A DNA stretch of 64,000 bases from JAQVEM01 sp964595565 (GTDB lineage: Bacteria > Actinomycetota > Humimicrobiia > Humimicrobiales > Humimicrobiaceae), in the NCBI GenBank assembly GCA_964595565.1, contig CAZQQX010000005.1, positions 9,178-73,177 on the forward strand, in the 5' to 3' direction. A model generated the notes under the pieces. The model did not search any database and was not told the origin of the DNA. It was given only the letters and a program-made list of their open reading frames with translations. Shown piece by piece: positions 8,607-17,521 of this stretch. Position 1 is the stretch's first letter, and each line of letters starts with the position of its first letter. The position numbers were made by a program, and so were the translations under genes.

Positions 8607-10490
8607 ATGGACATAGAAAAGATTACAAGAGAACAGCTAATAAATAAGCTGGTTGAGATGAATCAGAAGATTATAAATCTTGAGAAATACAGAAAGCAAT
8701 TTATAAACTATAAAAAGCTGCTGGAGGAAAATGAGGTAAAGTACAGGAGCCTCCTTGATACCGATTCCGCAGGCATAATCATAGTAGACAGCAAAGGGGT
8801 AATAACAGAGTGTAATGATAATGTACTGAGATTTTCGGGATGCTTGAAGTCAGAGCTGGTAGGAAAATATTTTACCAGACGGGTTAATATAAGTACCGCG
8901 AATATTCCCGGGTATCTTAAAATTTTTAAGGCAATTTTAAATGGAGAAGAAGTAGGTCCGTTTGAGATTTCCCAGCACAAAAAAAATGGTGGCGTTCTTT
9001 TCGGGGAAGTATATTTTGGGCCTTTAAAAAATAAGGATGATAGTATTATTGGTTTTAAGATAATTGTAAAAGACATTACAGAGAAGAAAAAATTTGAGAG
9101 TGACCGTAAAGAAATAAAAGAAAAATTTTATAATCTGTTTAAATCTTCAATGGAAGGAATAGCCGTCCATGACAATGGGAAGATTATGGATGTAAACGAT
9201 GCCTTCTGCGAGATGTTTGGCTGCAGTTATTCTTACGCTACTGGTAGGAATTTAATGGATTTTATCACATCTGAATATAGAGATACAGTTATAAATAAAA
9301 TTAATTCAGATAACAATGCTCCGTATGAGGCAGTGGGAATTAAAAGTACCGGGAGCAGGGTATCTATGGAGGTAACAGGCAGAGATATTGTGCATGATGG
9401 CAGAAAAGTAAGAATGGAGATTTTTAATAATATCAATGAGAGGAAAAAAGCAGAAAATAGAATCAGGTATCTGAGTTTCCACGACAAGTTGACGGAGCTT
9501 TACAACAGAACATATTTTGAAAAAGTCCTGGTAAATATATATAAAGACAGGGATTTCCTCCTGAACTTCATAATTTGCGACCTTAATGGGCTTAAACTGG
9601 TAAATGATGCGTTTGGCTATAGTGAAGGGGACAGGTTGATAAAAAGGGTAGCAAAGATATTAAAATACTGTGCCCGCGAAGAAGATATAATTGCCAGATG
9701 GGGTGAAGATGAGTTTTTTATACTTCTTCCCAGATCTACAGAAGAAGATGTGGAAGAGGTGTTAGATAAAATAAACAGGATTTGTCTAAAGACAAAGGAC
9801 CAGAAGATTCCTCTAAATATTTCAATAGGAACTTCGGCAAGAGAAAATAAGAATCAAAATCTGGGGGAAGTAATAAAAGAAGCAGAGAATAATATGTATA
9901 AGAATAAATTGCTTAAAAGGAAAAGCGTATATAATTCTATTATCCTATCGCTGGAAAGAATATTGTGGGAAAAAAATCGTGAGACCAAGGAACATGCAGA
10001 CCGCCTGAGGAAGCTATCTATAGAACTTGGACGCATCATTAATTTACCGCAGAATAAGCTGGATGAGCTTGAATTACTATCTGCTCTCCATGATATTGGA
10101 AAAGTAGGAATACCTGACAGGATTTTAATGAAAAAAGGAAGATTAAATTCAAAGGAATGGAAGATTATTAAAAGACATCCCGAGATAGGCTATAAAATTG
10201 CAGAATCAACGCCCCAGATTGCATCTATTGCGGATGATATTCTATCCCATCACGAATGGTGGAATGGCTCAGGCTATCCCCAGGGATTAAAAGGGGAACA
10301 GATACCCGTAAATGCCTGTATTGTTTCAATTGTAGATGCCTATGATGTCATGACTTTTGGCAGGCATTACAGGCCCCCGGTTTCTGATGAAGAAGCAAAA
10401 GAGGAACTTATCAGATGTTCAGGAACGCAATTTAGCCCGGTGCTTGTAGATAAGTTTGTTATTCATCACCATAAGATTAACCAGAGCTGA
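8607..10490 (+). CDS. PAS-PAS-GGDEF-HD-GYP cyclic-di-GMP signalling protein
   Basis: The domains in order are a short coiled coil (1-40), PAS (about 45-165), PAS (175-285), a GGDEF domain (290-440) and HD-GYP (450-625). The cyclase signature reads RWGEDEF: the second Gly of GGDEF is replaced by Glu, so diguanylate cyclase activity is doubtful. The HD-GYP side is complete (LHDIGKVGIPD and HHEWWNGSGYPQGLKG, with Asn for the usual Asp), which predicts a c-di-GMP phosphodiesterase controlled by the PAS sensors. The ATG at 8607 is chosen; an in-frame TTG at 8595 would add four residues and neither has a clear ribosome site. A paralogue with fewer PAS domains lies at 48037-49497. No transmembrane segment is seen, so it is probably cytosolic. 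Confidence 0.88.
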   Translation: MDIEKITREQLINKLVEMNQKIINLEKYRKQFINYKKLLEENEVKYRSLLDTDSAGIIIVDSKGVITECNDNVLRFSGCLKSELVGKYFTRRVNISTANIPGYLKIFKAILNGEEVGPFEISQHKKNGGVLFGEVYFGPLKNKDDSIIGFKIIVKDITEKKKFESDRKEIKEKFYNLFKSSMEGIAVHDNGKIMDVNDAFCEMFGCSYSYATGRNLMDFITSEYRDTVINKINSDNNAPYEAVGIKSTGSRVSMEVTGRDIVHDGRKVRMEIFNNINERKKAENRIRYLSFHDKLTELYNRTYFEKVLVNIYKDRDFLLNFIICDLNGLKLVNDAFGYSEGDRLIKRVAKILKYCAREEDIIARWGEDEFFILLPRSTEEDVEEVLDKINRICLKTKDQKIPLNISIGTSARENKNQNLGEVIKEAENNMYKNKLLKRKSVYNSIILSLERILWEKNRETKEHADRLRKLSIELGRIINLPQNKLDELELLSALHDIGKVGIPDRILMKKGRLNSKEWKIIKRHPEIGYKIAESTPQIASIADDILSHHEWWNGSGYPQGLKGEQIPVNACIVSIVDAYDVMTFGRHYRPPVSDEEAKEELIRCSGTQFSPVLVDKFVIHHHKINQS

Positions 10491-10647
10491 ATAGTAAATA
10501 GCTGTATAAACCTTAACTATGGATAAGATTTGCTCTGTCTGAGAAAATGCTGTAGATGGAGGGTTTTTATTTTAGTGCTACAGCAGGTGCGGCGATTTTA
10601 AATTATTGTCCCGGCTTTATCTATCAAAATGAAATAATATTATTGTA

Positions 10648-10676
10648 TTGACAGGGGGTAATATTTAGTATATTAT
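10648..10676 (+). promoter_or_regulatory. Sigma-70-type promoter of the TetR operon
   Basis: TTGACA at 10648-10653 and TATTAT at 10671-10676 are separated by exactly 17 bases. Transcription should begin near 10683, about 37 nt before the ATG of the TetR gene. Confidence 0.75.
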
Positions 10677-10682
10677 ACAAAC

Positions 10683-10696
10683 AGACCAGTTGGTAT
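10683..10696. promoter_or_regulatory. Candidate TetR operator overlapping the transcription start
   Basis: AGACCAGTTGGTAT contains the dyad ACCA-GT-TGGT plus an outer A/T pair, a form common in operators of TetR-family repressors. It sits immediately after the -10 box, where a bound repressor would block initiation, so the downstream TetR protein is the natural candidate ligand. This is inferred from position and symmetry only. Confidence 0.5.
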
Positions 10697-10719
10697 TTTT
10701 TAAGAGGAGTACAGGCTCT

Positions 10720-11313
10720 ATGAATTTAAAAGAAAAGGGCAGGAAGTCCAGAGAGAAGCTTCTAAGAGCTGCGGAAATATGTTTTACAAAATACGGCCTT
10801 GATGCTTCAGGAGTTGATATAATTTGTAAAACTGCCGGTATGAGTAAAGGAGCATTTTACCACCATTTTTCAAGCAAACAGGAACTTTTTCTGGAAATGT
10901 TAAATCAATGGTTAAAAATAATTGATGAATATATCAATTCTGCCAGAAAAGATTCGTCGAATATGATGGAAATGTTTATGAATATAGCTAACGCTAAATC
11001 AATTTTCCAGGATGCCGGCAGCAAATTACCTATTTTTATTGAATTATGGATTAGAGCTTCAAGGGATAAGAAACTCCGTAAAATTACTATAGGGTCCTAT
11101 TATAAATATTTAAAGTTGTTTGAAAAATTGATAGAAGAAGGTATAGAAAAAAAATTAATAAAAAAAGTCAGCCCGGATACAGTAAGCAGAATGATAATAG
11201 CTGTTGCAGTGGGATTTGTGATGCAGGGGATGCTTGACCCCCACGGCACCGACTGGGACAGGATTGCACAGGAAGCTCCCCTGATTGTGCTGGAGGGAAT
11301 CATAAGAAAATAA
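10720..11313 (+). CDS. TetR/AcrR family transcriptional regulator
   Basis: From ATG 10720 the protein has 197 residues. The TetR DNA-binding domain fills the N-terminus: REKLLRAAEICFTKYG, then the recognition helix in TAGMSKGAFYHHFSSKQELF. The C-terminal helical domain is a typical ligand or dimer domain. The ATG at 10720 is preferred over an in-frame TTG at 10690 because AGAGGAG lies just upstream of it and the TTG falls in the operator and start-site region. It is followed after 44 nt by an NAD-dependent epimerase and then a small membrane protein, so it probably represses its own operon. The inducer is unknown. Confidence 0.88.
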   Translation: MNLKEKGRKSREKLLRAAEICFTKYGLDASGVDIICKTAGMSKGAFYHHFSSKQELFLEMLNQWLKIIDEYINSARKDSSNMMEMFMNIANAKSIFQDAGSKLPIFIELWIRASRDKKLRKITIGSYYKYLKLFEKLIEEGIEKKLIKKVSPDTVSRMIIAVAVGFVMQGMLDPHGTDWDRIAQEAPLIVLEGIIRK

Positions 11314-11357
11314 AAGTAGAAATTTTGGGCTAAATTAAAAAATGGAGGAATTTTAAA

Positions 11358-12365
11358 TTGAATATACTATTAACGGGTGCTTTTGGCAGTGTGGGAAGAT
11401 TTACCCTTCAGGAATTGCTAAAAAAAGGCTGTAGGGTAAGAGTGATAGAATTAAAAACCCCTGCCAATATAAAAATTTACACTAAATTTAAGAAAGATAT
11501 AGAAATAATCTGGGGGGATATAACGAGTAAAAAAGATGTGGAAGAAGCAGTGGCAGGCCAGGATGCAGTAATACACCTGGCTTTTGTGATACCTCCTCTG
11601 AGCGAGGAGCAACCGAACCGGACCTGGGAGATTAATGTAGAGGGAACACGCAATCTGTTAAATGCAATGAGGGCGCTTCCGGTGAAACCTAAAATTGTAT
11701 TTACCTCTTCGGTTTCTGTGTTTGGGAAAACCGGTCATTTAAAACCGCCCAGAACTATGCTGGACCCGGTAATGCCTACAGATAATTATTCCCATCATAA
11801 AGTTGCCTGTGAACAGCTGGTCAGGGTATCCGGTCTGGACTGGGTTATTTTAAGACTGGGCGCGATATTGAGTGTATCATTATGCGAGATGGACCCGCTT
11901 CTTTTCAAAGTTCCTACCGGTAACAGAATTGAATTAATCCATGCCCATGACGCCGGTATAGCACTGGCAAATGCGGCTACCGACGAAAGTATTCGGGGCA
12001 AAACCCTTCTTGTCGGAGGTGGGCCTTCCTGTCAGGTGTACCAGAGAGATTTTGTAGGAAAAGTTCTGGAAGTCGTCGGCATTGGAATGTTACCGGAGGA
12101 AGCATTTACATCGGAGCCTTTTTACCTTGACTGGATAGATACTGAGGAAAGCCAGAAGCTTCTGAATTATCAGTTCAAAGGATTGGATGATTTCCTGGAT
12201 GATATTAAGAAACACCTGGGATTTAAAAGATACCTTACCCGTATATTAAGGCCTTTTATTCGTTACTGGCTGCTTAATAAGTCACCTTATTTAAGGAAGA
12301 AGGATTATGCTGCAGGCAGTTTCAGGGCCAGGGTGAAAGGCAGTGTTATACCGGATGCGCATTAA
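11358..12365 (+). CDS. NAD(P)-dependent epimerase/dehydratase (extended SDR)
   Basis: The 335-residue protein starts with a Rossmann loop (LLTGAFGSVGRFTLQELL, glycine pattern TGxxGxxG) and has the extended-SDR features: HLAF at about 72-75, SSVSVFG at about 112-118 and a catalytic YxxxK (YSHHK, about 145-149). The C-terminal third is less conserved and ends in a basic tail. It should act on a nucleotide sugar or sterol-like or phenolic substrate using NAD(P). The start is TTG at 11358, supported by GGAGG nine bases upstream. It lies in the TetR operon, which suggests an inducible modification or detoxification role rather than wall-sugar synthesis. The substrate is unknown. Confidence 0.82.
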   Translation: MNILLTGAFGSVGRFTLQELLKKGCRVRVIELKTPANIKIYTKFKKDIEIIWGDITSKKDVEEAVAGQDAVIHLAFVIPPLSEEQPNRTWEINVEGTRNLLNAMRALPVKPKIVFTSSVSVFGKTGHLKPPRTMLDPVMPTDNYSHHKVACEQLVRVSGLDWVILRLGAILSVSLCEMDPLLFKVPTGNRIELIHAHDAGIALANAATDESIRGKTLLVGGGPSCQVYQRDFVGKVLEVVGIGMLPEEAFTSEPFYLDWIDTEESQKLLNYQFKGLDDFLDDIKKHLGFKRYLTRILRPFIRYWLLNKSPYLRKKDYAAGSFRARVKGSVIPDAH

Positions 12366-12428
12366 ATCATTTTAACTTTATAATTTAAAAACAGTTAAGT
12401 TTAAAAAAGGAGTTTTATTATCAACAGG

Positions 12429-12806
12429 TTGTCAAAAAGTATATTTTTTTTTGGAATTTATATTATAGCAGCAGGCTTATTTTTGCTGGTATTTCCCGGT
12501 GTTCTTCTTAATTTTGTTGGACTGGATATATCCGGGAGTGTGGTGGTCCGACTGCTGGGAATGACGCTCGTATTTTATGGATATTATTATATCAGGGCCG
12601 GAATTGCAGGAGAAAAGATGCTGTGGTTTTTCTGGTGGACCGTGCATACCAGGTTTTCTGCCATCATAGTTTTATCGGCTCTCGCATTTTTTAATTTAGC
12701 ACCGCCTGTTATAATAGCTTTTGGAGCCCTGGACCTGCTCGGAGCCGTATGGACTTTAATAGAACTAAGGCTTTACAGGAAAACAAAGGGCCTTAGGGTT
12801 AATTAA
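12429..12806 (+). CDS. Small integral membrane protein, unknown function
   Basis: The 125-residue protein has four predicted helices (about 5-25, 34-52, 65-85 and 92-112), each rich in Leu, Ile and Phe. I do not recognise a family. The start is uncertain: the in-frame TTG at 12429 is 16 nt from the GGAG at 12409-12412, which is too far, whereas ATC at 12420 would be spaced normally. A rare ATC start is therefore possible. It ends the apparent tetR-epimerase-membrane protein operon, 63 nt after the epimerase. Confidence 0.6.
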   Translation: MSKSIFFFGIYIIAAGLFLLVFPGVLLNFVGLDISGSVVVRLLGMTLVFYGYYYIRAGIAGEKMLWFFWWTVHTRFSAIIVLSALAFFNLAPPVIIAFGALDLLGAVWTLIELRLYRKTKGLRVN

Positions 12807-13062
12807 GCTTTAATCTTACTTTTATTTTAATTTATTTTTCCAATCTGAATTCCCACTGATTTTTTCATTTTTTTTACCTGTTTGATTAAATTTTGTTAAT
12901 TATCTTATAATTAAAAAGTAAAAGAAATTTATATATTTTTAAGCATAACAGCTGGGTTTATTTATATGTAATAAAGTTTTAATAAAACTGATTTGCTTAA
13001 TTAACCCAGACAGACAGGCGCTTATATATTTTCCAGAACATACTGGAGAAGGTGGTAAATTT

Positions 13063-15612
13063 ATGATGAGTTCAGGCTTACCCGGCTATATGGAGAAATA
13101 TATAATAGCCGGGAACAGGTACTTTTATTATCGGGGGAAATACCGCACTGTACGCTGGAGTTTTGAGAAAGTATACCAGCACGCAAAAAAATTTGCTGCA
13201 ATGCTCAGAAAGTTTGGAATAAAGAAAGGGCAAAGAGTAATAATAAAGGGGCAAAATAAGCCCGAATGGATAATCGCCTTTATTGGATGCCTTATGGAGG
13301 GAGCGGTAGCTGTGCCTCTTGATTTAAATTCGGGTTCTGAATTTGAAGAAAAGGTACTGGCAAAAACAAAGGCGAAGTTAATGATATGCGGCGACAGCAG
13401 TAGCAGAATGAGAAAACCTTTACGGATTAAATTAATAAATATTAATGATATTGAAGATATTCTTTCAGATATAAAGCCTGCAGAAGATGCGGGATTGAAT
13501 ATTTCCTCCGGTGACCTGGCCCAGATTATTTTTACCTCGGGTACTACAACCAGCCCAAAAGGGGTAATGATTACCCACGGTAATATTGAATCAAACCTAG
13601 GGTCTATTAAGCCTGTGATGGAGAAGTGGAAAAAATTCTTTCGTTTTATGTGGAATTTAAAGATCTTATCGGTTGTTCCTCTGAGCCACATGTACGGTCA
13701 GCTGATAGGAATATTTATCCCTTTGATGATAGGAAGCTCGGTAGTTTTTATGGAAAGTATAAATCCTGCAGAAATCCTGACAGCGATAAGAAAAGAAAAA
13801 ATCTGGATTCTCGGAACCCTTCCTAAAATTCTTGAATTGCTTAAGGACCATATAACCAGGAAATTTAATCTCAGAGATGAGGAGTTTAAGAAGAAATTTA
13901 ATAGACTTAAGAGAATTAAATGGCCGATCCGGTTTCTGGCTTTTTTAAACATTCACCTGAAAATTGGCTGGAGGCTGGTAGCCATAGTGGTGGGGGGAGC
14001 GGCTTTTGATAGAAATCTTGATAAGTTCTGGAGAACCATTGCTTATACTATATTCCAGGGTTATGGATTGACCGAAACAGCTCCGCTGGTAACCCTTGCA
14101 GACCCGGCATCTACAGGTGCGGGCTCTATCGGGAAAGCTCTGGAAGGTCTGGATATACGCCTGGTAAATGGTGAAATTTACGTGAGGGGTAAGAATGTAA
14201 CACCAGGATATTTTAAAAATTCTTTACTTACAAAAAAAGCCTTCTCGAAAGGATGGTTCAAAACCGGTGACCTGGCCGCAGTGGATGAAAAAGGTAATCT
14301 GATTTTTAGAGGCAGGAAAGATTCGGTTATTGTAAGAGAGGATGGAATAAATATTTACCCTGAAGATATTGAATCTGTATTAAAGGCATCTGACACGGTA
14401 AGGGATTGCACAGTTCTGGGGTTAAAAGATGGTAAGGGTTTAAAAATTCATGCGGTATTATTGCTAGAAGGTGATTTTAAAGGCGAGCCACGAAAAATAA
14501 TAGACGAAGCAAATAAAAAGTTAAATGTGTACCAGCACATAAATAGTTGCAGTATATGGAAAGGAAATGATTTTCCAAGAACAACTACGAAAAAAATAAA
14601 AAGAGACGGGGTGGCAAAGGCTCTCTCAGAAGGGGGAAAAGGGAAAGTAGCTCCAGGTAAAGAATCTTTTTTGTTTGCCGGAGCGGCGGAAGTATTAAAT
14701 GGTTTAAAAAAAGTTAGACCCGAAAGTATTAATGAAGATGCGGAACTTGAAAAAGACCTGGGGCTGGACTCCCTCGATCTGGCCCGGCTTTCGGCTATTA
14801 TTGAAGATAAATATGGTATAGAAGTGGATGATTCTAATATCGGTAGAAATACTAAAATTAGTGAGCTTGAAAACTTAATTAAATCTCCTCCCCGGAGAAG
14901 CACACGCAAGATACCTTTCTATAGCTTTCCTTTCTGGCTGCCCGTTCAGGTTATAAGGACTATATTTCAGTTTATTATCTATCCTTTTATATTCCCTGTC
15001 TACAGGCTCAGAGTGAAGGGAAAAGAAAAACTTAACCGTTTAAGAGAGCCGGCTGTATTTGCTGCCAATCATACGAGCATCCTGGATAGTTTTGTTATCC
15101 TTTATTCTTTACCTTTCAATATAAGGAGGAAGGTTGTCGTACTGATGTCCATAGAATATCATTTTAAACATTTTTTCTATCATACCGGGACATGGTTGAT
15201 AAGAATAATTGAAGCAGCAGGATTTTACCTTTTGATAAATTTATTTATTAATGTTTCTCCTATATCCAGAACTTACGGGTTTAAAAAAGTGATGGAGAAT
15301 ATCGGTAAAATGATTGATGAGGGCTGGTATATTTTAATCTACCCCGAGGGAAGAGTTACCACTGATGGCAGTATAAAAAAATTTGAACCCGGCATTGGTG
15401 TTATAGCGCTTGATATGGAAGTTCCCGTAATCCCTGTAAGAGTTAAGGGTCTTTTTAATATTTTAAGAAATGGAATTCTTCCCCGGGGGCATATACCCCG
15501 GCGTCCTCTTGTGGAAGTAAGTTTATCGGAACCATTAGAGTTTAAAAAATCAGAATATAAGGACTACAGGAAAGTAACTTCAGTAATTGAAAATAAAGTA
15601 ATATCACTTTAG
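13063..15612 (+). CDS. AMP-dependent acyl ligase / ACP / PlsC-type acyltransferase fusion
   Basis: The protein has 849 residues in three parts. Residues 1 to about 510 are an AMP-forming ligase with the P-loop-like IIFTSGTTTSPKGVMITHG, the YGLTETAP motif and the KTGDLAAVDEKG hinge region. Residues about 530-610 are an acyl-carrier domain with the phosphopantetheine serine in DLGLDSLDLARLS. Residues about 630-849 are a lysophospholipid acyltransferase with NHTSILDSF (NHxxxxD) and the YPEGRVTTDG block, preceded by hydrophobic segments. A natural reading is activation of a free fatty acid, loading on the built-in carrier and transfer to a lysophospholipid at the membrane. E. coli Aas combines ligase and acyltransferase in the opposite order and without a carrier. 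The ATG is preceded by GGAGAAGGTGG. Confidence 0.88.
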   Translation: MMSSGLPGYMEKYIIAGNRYFYYRGKYRTVRWSFEKVYQHAKKFAAMLRKFGIKKGQRVIIKGQNKPEWIIAFIGCLMEGAVAVPLDLNSGSEFEEKVLAKTKAKLMICGDSSSRMRKPLRIKLININDIEDILSDIKPAEDAGLNISSGDLAQIIFTSGTTTSPKGVMITHGNIESNLGSIKPVMEKWKKFFRFMWNLKILSVVPLSHMYGQLIGIFIPLMIGSSVVFMESINPAEILTAIRKEKIWILGTLPKILELLKDHITRKFNLRDEEFKKKFNRLKRIKWPIRFLAFLNIHLKIGWRLVAIVVGGAAFDRNLDKFWRTIAYTIFQGYGLTETAPLVTLADPASTGAGSIGKALEGLDIRLVNGEIYVRGKNVTPGYFKNSLLTKKAFSKGWFKTGDLAAVDEKGNLIFRGRKDSVIVREDGINIYPEDIESVLKASDTVRDCTVLGLKDGKGLKIHAVLLLEGDFKGEPRKIIDEANKKLNVYQHINSCSIWKGNDFPRTTTKKIKRDGVAKALSEGGKGKVAPGKESFLFAGAAEVLNGLKKVRPESINEDAELEKDLGLDSLDLARLSAIIEDKYGIEVDDSNIGRNTKISELENLIKSPPRRSTRKIPFYSFPFWLPVQVIRTIFQFIIYPFIFPVYRLRVKGKEKLNRLREPAVFAANHTSILDSFVILYSLPFNIRRKVVVLMSIEYHFKHFFYHTGTWLIRIIEAAGFYLLINLFINVSPISRTYGFKKVMENIGKMIDEGWYILIYPEGRVTTDGSIKKFEPGIGVIALDMEVPVIPVRVKGLFNILRNGILPRGHIPRRPLVEVSLSEPLEFKKSEYKDYRKVTSVIENKVISL

Positions 15613-15792
15613 ACTCATAAATTATTTTATATTTTTTAAAATTTACACTGATTGAATAAGATAATATAATTAAAACAGAAAAGCCCTTTTTAAATAACAA
15701 AAAAATATAGTTATTTGATAGCTGATACTTACAATTTTATTTACAGATGATACCGGATAAAAATATTATTTGTCCTGGGGGAGGGAGCAAAA

Positions 15793-16167
15793 ATGACTGA
15801 AAGATTACAAATTTATAAATGCGGGGTCTGTGGTAATATTATTGAAGTTCTTCACGCCGGGAAAGGCGAGCTTTCCTGTTGCGGCCAGCCTATGAAACTT
15901 TATGAGGGAAACACAGTTGATGCTGCTATTGAAAAGCACGTTCCAGTGGTTGAAAAAACAGATACTGGATTTAAGGTTAAGGTTGGAAGTGTACCGCATC
16001 CCATGATAAGCGAGCATTATATAGAGTGGGTCGAGCTAATTGTGGATGGAATAAGTTACAGAAAATTCTTAAATCCGGGGGATGCACCTGAAGCTGAATT
16101 CTGTGTAAAGGCAGATAATGCCACTGCCAGAGAATACTGTAATATTCACGGTTTATGGAAAAGTTAA
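15793..16167 (+). CDS. dfx: Desulfoferrodoxin (superoxide reductase)
   Basis: The 124-residue protein has both iron centres of class-I desulfoferrodoxin. The N-terminal FeCys4 site is formed by CGVCGNI and the adjacent pair SCCGQPM. The catalytic Fe(His4Cys) centre uses EKHVPVV, VPHPM, the following HYI and the terminal pair in REYCNIHGLWKS. It reduces superoxide to hydrogen peroxide without making O2, as suits an anaerobe. The electron donor is normally rubredoxin, not seen here. The flavo-diiron oxidase gene starts 98 nt downstream, giving a compact oxygen-defence pair. The ribosome site is GGGGGAGGGAG. Confidence 0.95.
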   Translation: MTERLQIYKCGVCGNIIEVLHAGKGELSCCGQPMKLYEGNTVDAAIEKHVPVVEKTDTGFKVKVGSVPHPMISEHYIEWVELIVDGISYRKFLNPGDAPEAEFCVKADNATAREYCNIHGLWKS

Positions 16168-16265
16168 AAAGGATTAACTTAAAATAAAAGTCCTGCTTTA
16201 CTGTATCAGTTATAAACTGTATAAAGGTAACAAAGAATTTTTAAAAAGAGAAGGAACTGGTTTGA

Positions 16266-17453
16266 ATGGGTGTGCTTAAAATCAAAGAAAATATCTATTC
16301 TGTTGGAGCGGTAGACTATGACAGAAAGTTATTTGATGAGCTAATACCTCTTCCAGACGGAACTTCTTACAATTCTTATTTAATTAATGGTTCAGAAAAA
16401 ACGGCTCTATTTGATGGTGTAGACCCACCGATGTATGATGTACAGCTTGGCAACTTAAGAGAGCTGGGTCCGGTGAAGATAGATTATATAATATCACATC
16501 ACGCAGAGCAGGACCATTCGGGCTCACTGCCGGAGCTTATAAAAGATTATCCCGGAGCCATGATAGTAACAAACCAGAAAGGCAAATCAATGCTTGAAGA
16601 TTTGCTTTTAATACCGGAAGAAAAATTTATAGTTATTGATGATGGAGACACTCTTTCCCTTGGTGATAAGACGCTAAAGTTTATTTTTACTCCCTGGGTT
16701 CACTGGCCCGAAACAATGTCAACCTACCTCATTGAAGATAAAATTCTTTTTAGCTGTGACTTCTTCGGCTCTCATTATGCTACCGGCGAACTTTTTGCCG
16801 GAGAAGAAGATAAAATATATAACGCTGCGAAACGTTATTATGCGGAGATTATGATGCCTTTCAGGAACAATATAAAAAAGAACCTGGAAAAGATTAAGGA
16901 TTTAAATATTAAAATTATTGCTCCCAGCCATGGTCCAATTTATAGGAATGTTGATTTTATTGTTAATGCATATAGAGAATGGATTTCTGACAGTGCAAAA
17001 AATGAAGTTGTCATACCTTATGTATCAATGCACGGAAGTACCGGGAAAATGGTCGAGTACCTCAAGGAATCACTGAGCAAAAAAAATATAACGGCCAGGG
17101 CCTTTCATCTTACTGGCTCTGATATAGGGGAGCTTGCTATGGCACTGGTTGATGCAGCTACAATTGTAATTGCCACCCCTACAGTGCTCGCGGGTCCCCA
17201 TCCTAATATTATGTACGCGGCATATTTAGTAAGGGTACTCAAACCGAAAGCAAAATTTATCTCAATTATGGGCTCTTATGGGTGGGGCGGAAAAACTGCC
17301 GATATGCTTTTTGATGTTTTATCTACTTTGAAAGCTGAAGTAATAGAACCTGTAATTATTAAAGGGTACCCGGAAGAAGATGATTTTGAGGCGATTGATA
17401 GGCTGGCAGATAAGATAAATAAAAAGCATAAAGAAATTTCTGCAGATGATTAA
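16266..17453 (+). CDS. fprA: FprA-type flavo-diiron protein
   Basis: The 395-residue A-type flavoprotein has an N-terminal metallo-beta-lactamase-like domain with diiron ligands in HHAEQDHSG, the His of PWVHWPETM, the Asp of SCDFFGSH and the His of PSHGPIY. A C-terminal flavodoxin domain (about 255-395) follows with the FMN loop SMHGSTGKM. It should reduce O2 to water and possibly NO to N2O, with electrons from rubredoxin or F420H2-type donors. All expected diiron ligands are present. It sits directly behind dfx, so the two probably serve together against oxygen exposure. ATG 16266 is preceded by AGAAGGAA. Confidence 0.94.
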   Translation: MGVLKIKENIYSVGAVDYDRKLFDELIPLPDGTSYNSYLINGSEKTALFDGVDPPMYDVQLGNLRELGPVKIDYIISHHAEQDHSGSLPELIKDYPGAMIVTNQKGKSMLEDLLLIPEEKFIVIDDGDTLSLGDKTLKFIFTPWVHWPETMSTYLIEDKILFSCDFFGSHYATGELFAGEEDKIYNAAKRYYAEIMMPFRNNIKKNLEKIKDLNIKIIAPSHGPIYRNVDFIVNAYREWISDSAKNEVVIPYVSMHGSTGKMVEYLKESLSKKNITARAFHLTGSDIGELAMALVDAATIVIATPTVLAGPHPNIMYAAYLVRVLKPKAKFISIMGSYGWGGKTADMLFDVLSTLKAEVIEPVIIKGYPEEDDFEAIDRLADKINKKHKEISADD

Positions 17454-17521
17454 TGAGTAAGATTAATCAAAAAACCGCACCAGATAATTTAAAATATTAA
17501 ACAGTATAACCGGTAGGATAG

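Noticed and set aside
10541..10584. GCTGTAG/CTACAGC inverted repeat after the first GGDEF/HD-GYP gene as a terminator
   Set aside because: The loop is about 22 bases and no U-tract follows the stem; chance pairing is as likely.
13128..13691. 187-codon minus-strand open frame opposite the acyl ligase
   Set aside because: The plus strand carries the AMP-binding motifs here, so the reverse frame is incidental.
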